Below, piece after piece: positions 28,240 to 38,970 of a stretch of DNA of 64,000 nucleotides. Position numbers and translations under genes: made by a program. How positions within the stretch are numbered: the stretch's first letter is position 1; every line of letters starts with the position of its first letter. The notes under the pieces were generated by a model that worked only from the letters and a program-made list of their open reading frames with translations, was not told the origin of the DNA and ran no database searches. Source of the DNA: Pseudomonadota bacterium (GTDB lineage: Bacteria > Pseudomonadota > Gammaproteobacteria > Steroidobacterales > Steroidobacteraceae); assembly GCA_026398735.1 (NCBI GenBank), contig JAPLSH010000019.1, forward strand, positions 149,304 to 213,303. The letters run 5' to 3'.

Positions 28240-29262
28240 ATGAAACTTGCCAGCTTCCGTTACGGTGGTCGTGAGCGCGTGGGCTGGCAGCAAGGCAGTG
28301 ACAGTCTGCTGTGCCTGCACGACACCTTGACCGTGCTGGCAGATCCGCAGTTCGCCGCGCTGGAAGCATGCCCCGACATGCTGTCTCTTTTGCAAGCTGG
28401 TAGGCCGGCGATGGCGCTGTTGCAGCGTCTGCACAGCGTCGCGCAGTCACAATTGCAGCGGCTGCAGCTGATCCCGGAGTCGTCTGTGCAGTGGCAGCCG
28501 CCGGTGCTGCAACCCGGCAAGGTGTTGGGCGTGGCGCTCAATAACACGGCCTCTGATGTCCGCAAGATCAGTGCGCCGGCACACCCGCTCATGTTTCTCA
28601 AGGCACGTACCAGTCTGCTGGGTCATGGCGAAGACTTGGTGGTGCGACCTTATTACGGTGGCTTGCATCCGGAGCCAGAATTAGGGGTAGTGATCGGCAA
28701 GCGTGCGCGCGATTTGGATCCGCTATCAGCACTGGATTGCGTGGCTGGTTATACGATCATCAACGACATCACCGGCAATGCGATGCGTGCCGAAGACCGT
28801 GTGCACTACTGGGCGCTGTATGCCTCGGCTGCAGATCCAGATGTGCTCGAGCGTCGTGAGCAGCATCTGTCCTATACCGCGCGCTATAAAGGCAGCGATG
28901 GGTTTTGCCCTTGCGGCCCGTGGTTGGTGACTCCAGACGATCTGGCTGATCCGGATGCGCTGGATGTTGTCTGTCGTGTTGGCGGCGAGGTGGTCGCCGA
29001 GGACAGCACTGCGTTTTACAGCTATCGCGTAGCCGAAGTGCTGGCATGGGCGTCGCGATTTTTCACGCTGGAGCCGGGCGATATTCTCTCGATGGGTACG
29101 GCGTTTCGCCCCGGGGCAGGCTCCAAGCGTTCTCTGCACTTGGCAGATCTGCAGCGCTTGGATGGCCCCGTCGAAGTCAGCATTACCTGCTTGGGCACGC
29201 TGCGTAACGGCGTGCGCCGAGAGAATCCTGTGCTGCCGGACTGGCGATTGCCTCGCAGCTGA
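28240..29262 (+). CDS. Fumarylacetoacetate hydrolase family protein
   Basis: 340 residues from ATG 28240. FAH-fold enzymes hydrolyse C-C bonds of diketo acids or hydrate/decarboxylate related compounds with a divalent metal. Visible are GVALNNTASD, FLKARTSLLGHGE, the metal ligands in LHPEPELGVVIGKRARD and YTIINDIT, and the C-terminal GDILSMGT. It follows the BKACE gene by 13 bases. Its stop abuts the stop of the convergent synthetase gene inside a perfect palindrome. Confidence 0.87.
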   Translation: MKLASFRYGGRERVGWQQGSDSLLCLHDTLTVLADPQFAALEACPDMLSLLQAGRPAMALLQRLHSVAQSQLQRLQLIPESSVQWQPPVLQPGKVLGVALNNTASDVRKISAPAHPLMFLKARTSLLGHGEDLVVRPYYGGLHPEPELGVVIGKRARDLDPLSALDCVAGYTIINDITGNAMRAEDRVHYWALYASAADPDVLERREQHLSYTARYKGSDGFCPCGPWLVTPDDLADPDALDVVCRVGGEVVAEDSTAFYSYRVAEVLAWASRFFTLEPGDILSMGTAFRPGAGSKRSLHLADLQRLDGPVEVSITCLGTLRNGVRRENPVLPDWRLPRS

Positions 29263-31245
<1,983 letters not shown>

Positions 31246-31341
31246 CTGCATAGTGTGTGTCTGTGTGCCCACCTGCGCAACATCACAGTTCTATACTGTC
31301 CGCCTTGCCCGCTTAGCCGGGCGGAATGTGGCGGAGTGTTC

Positions 31342-32840
31342 ATGCGCGTACTGCTGCTGGTTTGTCTGCTGCTGGGTTGCAGCTCTGCAGTGTTGGCGCA
31401 AGCGCCTGCAGATCCTGTCGTACAGGCCTATCAGCGTGCTGGTGTCACTGCGCTATGGCATCGCGCTGGTGCATTAACCCCTACCGGTAACGCCTTGTTA
31501 CAGCAGGTGCTGGCCGCGGAGCAGCGTGGTTTGCATCCTGCAGACTACTCTGCCCAGCTATTGCTGACGCTGTCGACTCAAAAAGATGTGGCATCGCAGG
31601 CAAAGCTGGACAGGCAGTTGTCGCAGGCGGCGCTGCGGCTGACTGCCCATCTGCAACGGGGTCGTGTGTCGCCGGCTGCTGCCGGTTACAAGTTGCCGGT
31701 GCCTGTCGATGTGCTGGATCCGGTCGATACTTTGGTCTCGTTGGCCACCAGCACTGACGTGGCTGCGGCGCTGGATGCTTACGAGCCCCATTACAACCAC
31801 TATCACCTGCTCAAGCAGGCGCTGGCCCACTATCGCCAATTGGCCGCGTTGCCAGCGTTGCCAGCGTTGCCGCTGTTACCTGCGCTGACGCACGCTTAGG
31901 TGATTTGCCGCAGGCCGATGCCCAAGCCACTGGTGCTCAACTTGATTCAGTGCTGTCTGCGGCTCTGGCGCGGTTTCAGACGCGCCATGGTTTGCAAGCG
32001 GATGGGGTGTTGGGCGCAGGTACTGTTGCAGCGCTGCAAGTGCCCTTGGCCGAGCGGGTGCAGCAGTTGCAACTGTCGATGGAGCGGGCGCGCTGGCTGC
32101 CGCGACCCTCGGGTCCGTTCATACTGGTCAACATCCCGCAGTTCCGGCTCTATGCCTTTCGGGGTCCGGGTGACAGCGAACAGCACATGCTCGCCATGAA
32201 TGTCATCGTGGGCCGCACCTTTCCCGGTCACAACACGCCGGTGTTCATGGCAGATATGCGCTATGTCGTGTTCCGGCCCTATTGGGATGTGCCGGCTAGC
32301 ATTGCTCGCAACGAGATACTGCCTAAGCTGCGACAGCGCTTGGCTTGGGGTGCCGAGCAGGATTACCAGCTGGTGCGTGGCCAGGCCGACAGTTCGCCGG
32401 TGGTGGCATGGGATGAGTCTGCCCTGGAGCCTCTGCAACGCGGTGAGTTGCGCGTGCGCCAGAAGCCCGGTGCGCGCAATGCGCTGGGCCGCGTGAAATT
32501 CATGTTCCCCAATCCCTACAACGTCTATCTGCACAGCACGCCGGCACAGTCGCTGTTTGCGCGGACCGAGCGCGCTTTCAGTCATGGTTGCGTTCGCGTC
32601 GAAGACCCGCAGGCGCTGGGTGAGTTTGTCTTCGCCGGTGAGTCGGGTTGGGATGGCGCGCGCATTGCTGATCGTTTGCAGGCCGATGGCGGACCCGAGC
32701 GGATCAACCTGTCAAAGTCGCTGCGCGTGATTATTTTTTATGCGACAGCGATTGCTGCCGAGGATGGCCGCATCCTGTTTCTGCAAGATATCTATAAGCA
32801 TGACCAGCGCCTCAAACGGCTGCTGGCTACATCTGGCTGA
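31342..32840 (+). pseudogene. L,D-transpeptidase (YcbB/LdtD type), interrupted by a frameshift
   Basis: Two consecutive open frames together match one YcbB-type protein. The first (185 codons to the TAG at 31897-31899) has a signal peptide with a possible lipobox (LLLGCSS) and the N-terminal domain up to HYRQLAALPALP. The second, in the -1 frame, continues LGDLPQADAQA, a peptidoglycan-binding FQTRHGLQADGVLGAGT helix bundle, and the YkuD domain with catalytic SHGCVRVEDP. Both frames are open across 31791-31896. By sequence the shift lies after the 9-bp repeats, about 31873-31898. No slippery heptamer is seen. Either a real pseudogene, a recent mutation, or a sequencing error. Intact protein would be about 498 residues. 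Confidence 0.78.
31846..31872 (+). repeat. 9-bp tandem repeat before the frameshift
   Basis: GCGTTGCCA occurs three times in a row (last copy ends in G), encoding repeated ALP. Being a multiple of three it does not itself shift the frame, but it marks a slippage-prone stretch beside the break. Confidence 0.8.
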
Positions 32841-32852
32841 CGCGGTTCAGCC
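32835..32852. repeat. Inverted repeat joining two convergent stop codons
   Basis: GGCTGA (32835-32840) and TCAGCC (32847-32852) with a 6-base loop. The TGA ends the L,D-transpeptidase frame; the TCA is the stop of the convergent YcbK-like gene. Weak hairpin, no T-run. Confidence 0.35.
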
Positions 32853-33416
32853 GTTCCAGCTGCGCACGCGACCGGTGTCGACGTGCACAAAGTCTGAGCT
32901 TCGGTAATAACCCACGCCGCCGCGCTGTAAACCGCGAGACAGCTCTGCCAGATGGTTGCAGCTGACTCCGCGCAGACGCACATCCATGGCGCGGCCTTCC
33001 AGATGCAGACTGCGTACCGCGACGCCTGCGCTGCGTTCATGCAGCGCGGCATTGCTGGCCGCTGAGCGGTAGCCCGAGATGATCTGATAGCGCGGCTCGA
33101 CGCCGGCCAGGTCGGCCAGGTCGGCCAGGTGGTCGTACAGCGCCACGTCGATGGGATGTTGCTGGCCGTTGCGATGGTCACGCAGTAGGTGCTGCAGACC
33201 TTGCACCGCATCTGTGACCAGACCACCTGCGCCACGGTAAGCCACAGTAAGCACCTCACCGGTATGGGTGCTGGCCAGTTCCAACCAGCGTGCCGCACGC
33301 GTTCCTAGCGCTTCATAGCGCTGCGCAGCATCCATTGGTGCGGGCAACAGCGTAGCTGTGCCGGCAGCCAGCAGGCTGGCCAGGGCCTGGCGGCGGGAAA
33401 GGGCGGGCGGGGACAT
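32847..33416 (-). CDS. YcbK-like M15 peptidase family protein (DUF882), exported
   Basis: 189 residues from ATG 33416 (MSPPALSRRQALASLLAAG); the SRRQALASLL segment is a probable Tat signal. The M15A/DUF882 zinc-peptidase pattern is present: QIISGYRS, SLHLEGRAMDVRL (metal-binding His and Asp) and DFVHVDTG (metal-binding His). Family members act on, or bind, peptidoglycan peptides. The pairing with a YcbB-type transpeptidase mirrors the E. coli ycbB-ycbK neighbourhood, though here the genes converge. A 9-bp tandem repeat encodes DLADLADLA in the middle. Confidence 0.85.
   Translation of the reverse strand: MSPPALSRRQALASLLAAGTATLLPAPMDAAQRYEALGTRAARWLELASTHTGEVLTVAYRGAGGLVTDAVQGLQHLLRDHRNGQQHPIDVALYDHLADLADLAGVEPRYQIISGYRSAASNAALHERSAGVAVRSLHLEGRAMDVRLRGVSCNHLAELSRGLQRGGVGYYRSSDFVHVDTGRVRSWNG
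33105..33131. repeat. 9-bp tandem repeat inside the YcbK-like gene
   Basis: GGCCAGGTC, GGCCAGGTC, GGCCAGGTG in direct succession; read on the minus strand it encodes the DLADLADLA stretch. Confidence 0.8.
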
Positions 33417-33541
33417 AGATTCATCATGCCTGTGCAGAGTGGGTCCGGCAATCGTGGTGTCGGGGACCCTCTCAAACGGCTGCCGCCGCGGCCCCGCCCT
33501 GTGGTGCAATACGCGCAGAACAAGATCCAGGGAGTGCACCG

Positions 33542-35176
33542 ATGCTTTGGTCGCAGGATTACAACCCGATGGGAGCGGCGTGGGTGTCCACGCTGATGGC
33601 GGTGATTCCGCTGGTGGTGTTGTTGGGTGGCTTGGCTGTACTGCGCTGGCGCGCACCAGTAGCTGCGATCGCCGGTTTATTGGCAGCGCTTGCTGTGGCG
33701 GTTGGTGGCTTTGGCATGCCTATCGGTCAGGCGTTGGGTGCAGCAGGCTTCGGCGCCGCCTACGGTCTGATGCCCATCGGCTGGATCGTGCTCAACATCA
33801 TCTTCCTGTATCAGCTCACCGAAGAGCGCGGGCAGTTTGCAATTCTGCGCGACTCAATCGCGGGCATCACCGATGACAGCCGTTTGCAGTTGTTGTTGGT
33901 GGCGTTCTGCTTCGGCGCGTTCTTTGAAGGCTGTGCTGGCTTTGGTACGCCGGTAGCGGTGACTGGCGCCATGCTCATCGGCTTGGGCTTCACCCGCCTA
34001 CAGGCGGCTGGCTTGTCACTGATCGCTAATACTGCCCCGGTGGCTTTTGGTGCATTGGGCACACCGCTGGTCACGCTGGCCGGCATCACCGATTTACCCT
34101 TGGCCGATCTGTCGGCGCTTGTCGGTCGGATCATGACGCCGTTTGCATTGCTGGTGCCGTTTTGGATGATGGTGGCTTTTTGCGGTTGGCGCCGCACATT
34201 CCAGATTTGGCCGGCACTGCTGGTCACTGGTGTGTCGTTTGGCGGTGCGCAGTTGCTCATCAGCAATCTGCATGGCCCATGGCTCACCGCCATCGGTGCT
34301 GCGCTGGTATCGATGCTGGTGCTGGTGCTGTTTCTGCGCGTGTGGAAGCCGGCTCAAGTGATGCACATCGGCGAGGGGCAGGTGCAAGTCGCAGCCGTTG
34401 CCAAGCCCTCTGCCGCGGCGCTGCGTCGCGCTTGGGCACCGTGGGCGGTATTGATGGTGGTCGTGTTCGTGTGGGGATTACCGGCCACCAAGGCCTGGCT
34501 CGATGGTGTGTTTCGCATCGTCCTGCCGTTTCCCGGGCTTGATCAGCTGGTGCAGCGCGTTCCGCCGGTGGTGGCAGCACCAGAGGTCGAGCGCGCGCTG
34601 TACAACTTCAATCTGTTGTCGATGACCGGTACGGCCATTCTGGTGTCGGCACTGATTGCCGGCACGCTGCTGGGCGCGGGCCCACGTGCCATGTTGGCCA
34701 CCTATGGTCGTGCACTGCGCAATACCGCGCCCAGCCTGCTCACCATTGCAGCCATGTTGTCGCTGGGTTACCTGACGCGCTATGCCGGTGTGGACGCCAC
34801 GTTGGGCTTGGCGTTTGCTGCCACCGGCGTGATGTATCCGTTCTTCGGCACGTTGCTCGGCTGGCTCGGTGTGGCTGTCACTGGCTCTGATACTGCTTCC
34901 AATGTGTTGTTTGGTGGTCTGCAAAAAGTCACTGCCGGCCAATTGGGCCTGTCGCCTACCTTGATGGCCGGTGCCAACAGTGCCGGTGGTGTGATGGGCA
35001 AGATGATCGATGCACAGAGCATCGTGGTCGCCTCTACGGCGACGCGTTGGTTTGGTCAGGAAGGGCTGATTCTTCGCTATGTGTTCGTGCACAGCATTGC
35101 ACTGGCCTCGCTAGTGGGACTGGTTGTGCTGCTCATGGCGTATGTGTGGCCGTTCACGCTGATGGTTCCCGGCTAA
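33542..35176 (+). CDS. L-lactate/glycolate permease (LctP/GlcA family)
   Basis: 544 residues, about 12-14 membrane helices. Proton symporter for lactate or glycolate. Family marks: N-terminal WSQDYNPMG, FGAFFEGCAGFGTPVAVT and the late TGSDTASNVLFGGLQ followed by GANSAGGVMGKMI. AGGGAG precedes ATG 33542. It lies 9 bases upstream of glcD and so heads a permease-plus-oxidase operon; in E. coli the glc operon carries the homologous GlcA. Glycolate is therefore as likely a substrate as lactate. Confidence 0.92.
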   Translation: MLWSQDYNPMGAAWVSTLMAVIPLVVLLGGLAVLRWRAPVAAIAGLLAALAVAVGGFGMPIGQALGAAGFGAAYGLMPIGWIVLNIIFLYQLTEERGQFAILRDSIAGITDDSRLQLLLVAFCFGAFFEGCAGFGTPVAVTGAMLIGLGFTRLQAAGLSLIANTAPVAFGALGTPLVTLAGITDLPLADLSALVGRIMTPFALLVPFWMMVAFCGWRRTFQIWPALLVTGVSFGGAQLLISNLHGPWLTAIGAALVSMLVLVLFLRVWKPAQVMHIGEGQVQVAAVAKPSAAALRRAWAPWAVLMVVVFVWGLPATKAWLDGVFRIVLPFPGLDQLVQRVPPVVAAPEVERALYNFNLLSMTGTAILVSALIAGTLLGAGPRAMLATYGRALRNTAPSLLTIAAMLSLGYLTRYAGVDATLGLAFAATGVMYPFFGTLLGWLGVAVTGSDTASNVLFGGLQKVTAGQLGLSPTLMAGANSAGGVMGKMIDAQSIVVASTATRWFGQEGLILRYVFVHSIALASLVGLVVLLMAYVWPFTLMVPG

Positions 35177-35185
35177 GTTACAGCG

Positions 35186-36658
35186 ATGCACAACGCCGTC
35201 GTGGTCCAGCATCCAGAACTCATCGCGGCCTTGCGTGCAGTGTTGCCTGCTGGTGCGTTGTTGGTTGAGCCTGAGGACACCCAGCCTTGGGAGTGTGATG
35301 GCTTAACGCTGATTCGTCAGCGTCCTATGGCGGTGGTGTTGCCTGACACTGAAGAGCAAGTCGTGCAGGTGCTGCAGCTGTGCCATGCCCACGGCGTGCC
35401 AGTGGTGCCGCGTGGTGCAGGTACCGGGCTTGCTGGCAGTGCCATGCCCAACGCCGAGGGCGTCTTGCTGGCGATGGCGCGGTTTAATCGTGTGCTGTCT
35501 GTCGACGCGCTGGCGCGTACGGCAACGGTGCAGCCAGGCGTGCGTAACCTTGCGGTGTCTGATGCCGCAGCGCCGTATGGCCTGTACTACGCGCCAGATC
35601 CTTCCAGTCAGATTGCCTGCACGATTGGCGGCAATGTGGCCGAGAACTCTGGTGGTGTGCACTGCCTCAAATACGGCCTGACGTTGCACAACGTGATGCG
35701 TGTGCGCGGCTGGCTGGTGGACGGCACGCCCATTGAGTTTGGTGGACTTGCGTTGGATGCGCCCGGGCTGGATCTGCTGGCAGTGATGATCGGTTCAGAG
35801 GGGATGCTGGCGGTCATTGCCGAAGTCACGGTAAGGCTGGTGCCTAAGCCGCAGTTGGCGCGCTGCATCATGGCCAGCTTTGCCGATGTCGGGCAGGCCG
35901 GCGATGCAGTGGCTGCTTTGATTGCCGCAGGCATTATTCCTGCGGGTCTTGAGATGCTTGATCAGGCTGCCTCACGGTTGGTCGAACCCTTTGCTAATGC
36001 TGGCTACGACCTGGATGCAGCCGCAGTGTTGTTGTGCGAGTCCGACGGTACGCCTGCCGAGGTGGCAGAAGAAATTGAGCGTATGTGCAGCGTGTTGCGT
36101 GCTGCAGGTGCCACACGCTTGCAGGTCTCTGCAGATGAAACCGAACGATTGCGTTTTTGGGCTGGCCGTAAGAATGCCTTTCCTGCAGCCGGCCGTGCCG
36201 CGCCGGCGTATTACTGCACCGATGGCACCATTCCGCGCAAACACATCGGCACCATGCTCAAGGCGATTGCGGCGATGGAGCTGCGCTTTGGTTTGGCGTG
36301 CCCCAACGTGTTTCATGCCGGCGATGGCAACCTGCATCCGCTGGTGTTGTTCGATGACAGCGATCCCGACTCTGTCGCGCGTGCCGAAGCCTTTGGCGCC
36401 GAGATCCTCGAAGAGAGCGTGCGCTTGGGCGGCACTATTACCGGCGAACACGGTGTGGGTATGGAGAAGATCAACCAGATGTGTTCGCAGTTCGATGCTG
36501 ACTCTCTCGAGGCATTTCGGGGTGTGAAGCGGGCCTTTGATCCGGCAGGTACGCTCAACCCAGGTAAAGTTGTGCCGAGCTTGCACCGCTGCGCCGAATA
36601 CGGTCGCCAGCGTGTCAGCGCCGGTCGCGTCGCTTTCCCTGAGTTGCCGCGCTTCTAA
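35186..36658 (+). CDS. glcD: Glycolate oxidase, FAD-binding subunit GlcD
   Basis: 490 residues. FAD-linked (VAO-type) subunit that oxidises glycolate to glyoxylate, possibly D-lactate too. FAD-binding PVVPRGAGTGLAGSAMP, TIGGNVAENSGGVHCLKYG and the metal-binding FHAGDGNLHPLVLFD followed by GEHGVG are intact. It overlaps glcE by TAATG and follows the permease. No GntR-type GlcC regulator is beside it. Confidence 0.92.
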   Translation: MHNAVVVQHPELIAALRAVLPAGALLVEPEDTQPWECDGLTLIRQRPMAVVLPDTEEQVVQVLQLCHAHGVPVVPRGAGTGLAGSAMPNAEGVLLAMARFNRVLSVDALARTATVQPGVRNLAVSDAAAPYGLYYAPDPSSQIACTIGGNVAENSGGVHCLKYGLTLHNVMRVRGWLVDGTPIEFGGLALDAPGLDLLAVMIGSEGMLAVIAEVTVRLVPKPQLARCIMASFADVGQAGDAVAALIAAGIIPAGLEMLDQAASRLVEPFANAGYDLDAAAVLLCESDGTPAEVAEEIERMCSVLRAAGATRLQVSADETERLRFWAGRKNAFPAAGRAAPAYYCTDGTIPRKHIGTMLKAIAAMELRFGLACPNVFHAGDGNLHPLVLFDDSDPDSVARAEAFGAEILEESVRLGGTITGEHGVGMEKINQMCSQFDADSLEAFRGVKRAFDPAGTLNPGKVVPSLHRCAEYGRQRVSAGRVAFPELPRF

Positions 36659-37734
36659 TGGATACGGCATTGCAGTCGCTGGTGGATCAGGTACAGGCCG
36701 CGGTCGCTAGCCATACGCCGCTGTGCATCCGTGGCAGTGGGAGCAAAGATTTTTACGGCAACCTGCCACAGGGTCAGGTGCTTGATGTACGGCATTGGCA
36801 GGGCATCGTCGACTACGACCCCAGCGAACTGGTTATCACGGCACGCGCTGGAACACCCTTGGCCCTGGTTGAGACAATGTTGTCTGAACAAGACCAGATG
36901 CTGGCCTTTGAGCCGCCGCACTTTGGGCTTGCTGCCACGGTGGGTGGCTGTGTGGCTGCCGGACTTGCCGGGCCTCGACGCGCCTCGGCAGGCACCACTC
37001 AAGGTGCGGTGCGCGATTTTGTGTTGGGCGCGCGGTTGCTCGATGGTCGTGCACGCCAGCTGCGCTTCGGTGGCACTGTTATAAAGAACGTGGCCGGCTA
37101 CGATGTGTCGCGGCTGTTGGCCGGGTCATTGGGCATTTTGGGAGTGATCCTCGAAGCGTCACTCAAGGTGCTGCCTCGCCCGCGCGCCGAACTCACCCTT
37201 CAACAAGACTGCGACGAAGCCGCCGCCTTGTTGCGCTGCAACCAGTGGGGTGGTCAGCCGTTACCGTTGTCGGCCACACACTGGCACAACGGTGTGCTCA
37301 GCGTGCGACTGGCCGGAGCCGAAGCGGCGGTGCGCGAAGCCTCTGCCACCTTAGGCGGACAGCCGCTGCCTACTGCTCATGCTGCACAGTTCTGGACTGC
37401 GCTGCGCGAACAGTCAGCGGACTTCTTTGCAGGTGATCTGCCGCTGTGGCGTGTCTCGGTGCCTTCCACAGCAGTGCCTTTAGGCTTTGATGCGCCACAG
37501 TGCTTCGAATGGGGTGGTGCGCAGCGCTGGTTGCGCAGCGACCTTCCGGCAGCACAGCTGCGGGCACGTGCGAACCAGTTGGGCGGTCATGCCACGCTGT
37601 TTCGCGGCGGCGATCGCAGCGCGGGAGTGTTTACGCCGGTGTCGTCTGCGGTGCTGCGTGTGCATCGCGGTCTCAAGGCAGAGTTTGATCCTACCGGCAT
37701 CTTCAATCCCGGCCGCCTGATTCAAGGGCTGTAA
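36658..37734 (+). CDS. glcE: Glycolate oxidase, FAD-binding subunit GlcE
   Basis: 358 residues, TAATG overlap with glcD. Second FAD-domain subunit, needed for activity. It has the PCMH fold marks CIRGSGSKDFYG, LAFEPPHFG, ATVGGCVAAGLAGPRR and KNVAGYDVSRLLAGSLG. The C-terminal cap is short, as usual for GlcE, and ends FNPGRL. Co-transcribed with glcD and glcF. Confidence 0.93.
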   Translation: MDTALQSLVDQVQAAVASHTPLCIRGSGSKDFYGNLPQGQVLDVRHWQGIVDYDPSELVITARAGTPLALVETMLSEQDQMLAFEPPHFGLAATVGGCVAAGLAGPRRASAGTTQGAVRDFVLGARLLDGRARQLRFGGTVIKNVAGYDVSRLLAGSLGILGVILEASLKVLPRPRAELTLQQDCDEAAALLRCNQWGGQPLPLSATHWHNGVLSVRLAGAEAAVREASATLGGQPLPTAHAAQFWTALREQSADFFAGDLPLWRVSVPSTAVPLGFDAPQCFEWGGAQRWLRSDLPAAQLRARANQLGGHATLFRGGDRSAGVFTPVSSAVLRVHRGLKAEFDPTGIFNPGRLIQGL

Positions 37735-37740
37735 CGCAGC

Positions 37741-38961
37741 ATGCAAACAACACTGAGCCCGGCACTACAAGATAACGTCGAAGCGCGCGAGGCGGCTGCA
37801 CTGATCCGGGCTTGTGTGCATTGCGGGTTTTGCCAAGCCACGTGCCCCACCTATCAGGTGTTGGGCGATGAACGTGACAGTCCGCGAGGTCGCATTCATC
37901 TCATTAAGCAGCTTCTGGAAGGCGAGGGCACCAGTGCGCAGACGCAGTTGCATCTGGATCGCTGCCTGACGTGTCGCGCTTGTGAGACCGCCTGTCCCTC
38001 TGGCGTGCAATACGGCCGATTGGTTGAGTTGGGTCGCGGACTGCTCGTCAAAAGCCAGCCGCGGCCGTGGTTGCAACGATTGTTACGTCGCAGCTTGGCA
38101 GACGCTCTGACCGGCCCATTGTTCGCGCCGGCTGCTGCAGTGGGTCGTTTGCTGCGGCCGCTGTTGCCAGCCGCATTGCAAACTCATTTGCCGGTGCGTG
38201 TGACTTCCGGTGCACTGCCGCAGCGTATGCACGCGCGCAGCGTGTTGTTGTTGGCCGGTTGCGTGCAGCCGGCCTTGGCCCCGCAGATCAACGCCGCCAC
38301 ATCACGTGTGCTGGATGCGCTGGGCATCACTGTGCGCATTGCCGCTGACGCAGGCTGTTGTGGGGCGATACACCAGCATCTGGATGCTAGCGAGCAGGCG
38401 TGTGCCGCGGCACGACGCAATATCGATGCCTGGTGGCCTGCCATTGATGCGGGTGCCGAGGCGATCGTGGCCAATACCTCGGGCTGTGGTTCGATGCTGC
38501 GCGACTATGCCGTGCTGTTGCAGCATGACGAGGTCTATGCCGCACGCGCTGCGCGTGTGGTGGGTCTGGTGCGTGATTTGTCAGAAGTGGTGGCACCGCT
38601 GGCGTCACAGTTGCGGCCGTTGCTGAAGGCACCGGTGGAGGCTCGTGTGGTGTTTCAAGCGCCGTGCAGCTTGCAACATGCGCAGCGCATTCGCGGAAGC
38701 GTAGAAGGGCTGCTGTCGGCGTTGGGGGCCACGCTGCTTGCGGCGGGTGATGCGCAGCTATGTTGTGGCGCTGCCGGCACCTATACGCTGCTGCAGCCGC
38801 AGATATCCACACAGCTGCGTCAACGCAAACAGGCTGCTCTTACGGTTGCCAAGCCGCAGATCATTCTGTCTGCCAACCTAGGTTGCATGCTACAACTGGC
38901 CGCCGGGTCAGCTGTGCCAGTGCAGCATTGGGTGGAGTGGGTCGATAGCCAGTTGGCCTGA
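37741..38961 (+). CDS. glcF: Glycolate oxidase, iron-sulfur subunit GlcF
   Basis: 406 residues. Passes electrons from the flavin subunits to the quinone pool. Two ferredoxin-type [4Fe-4S] motifs: CVHCGFCQATCP and CLTCRACETACP. Two CCG domains follow (AGCCGAIHQHL and LCCGAAGTY), with their usual conserved Gly-Cys-Gly (SGCGSM) preceding. It begins 6 bases after glcE. Completes a permease-glcDEF operon. Confidence 0.94.
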   Translation: MQTTLSPALQDNVEAREAAALIRACVHCGFCQATCPTYQVLGDERDSPRGRIHLIKQLLEGEGTSAQTQLHLDRCLTCRACETACPSGVQYGRLVELGRGLLVKSQPRPWLQRLLRRSLADALTGPLFAPAAAVGRLLRPLLPAALQTHLPVRVTSGALPQRMHARSVLLLAGCVQPALAPQINAATSRVLDALGITVRIAADAGCCGAIHQHLDASEQACAAARRNIDAWWPAIDAGAEAIVANTSGCGSMLRDYAVLLQHDEVYAARAARVVGLVRDLSEVVAPLASQLRPLLKAPVEARVVFQAPCSLQHAQRIRGSVEGLLSALGATLLAAGDAQLCCGAAGTYTLLQPQISTQLRQRKQAALTVAKPQIILSANLGCMLQLAAGSAVPVQHWVEWVDSQLA

Positions 38962-38970
38962 CCCCTAGGT

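Noticed and set aside
31873-31899. Programmed -1 frameshifting in the L,D-transpeptidase gene
   Set aside because: No slippery heptamer or obvious downstream structure near the stop, and this family is not known to use recoding; mutation or sequencing error is simpler.
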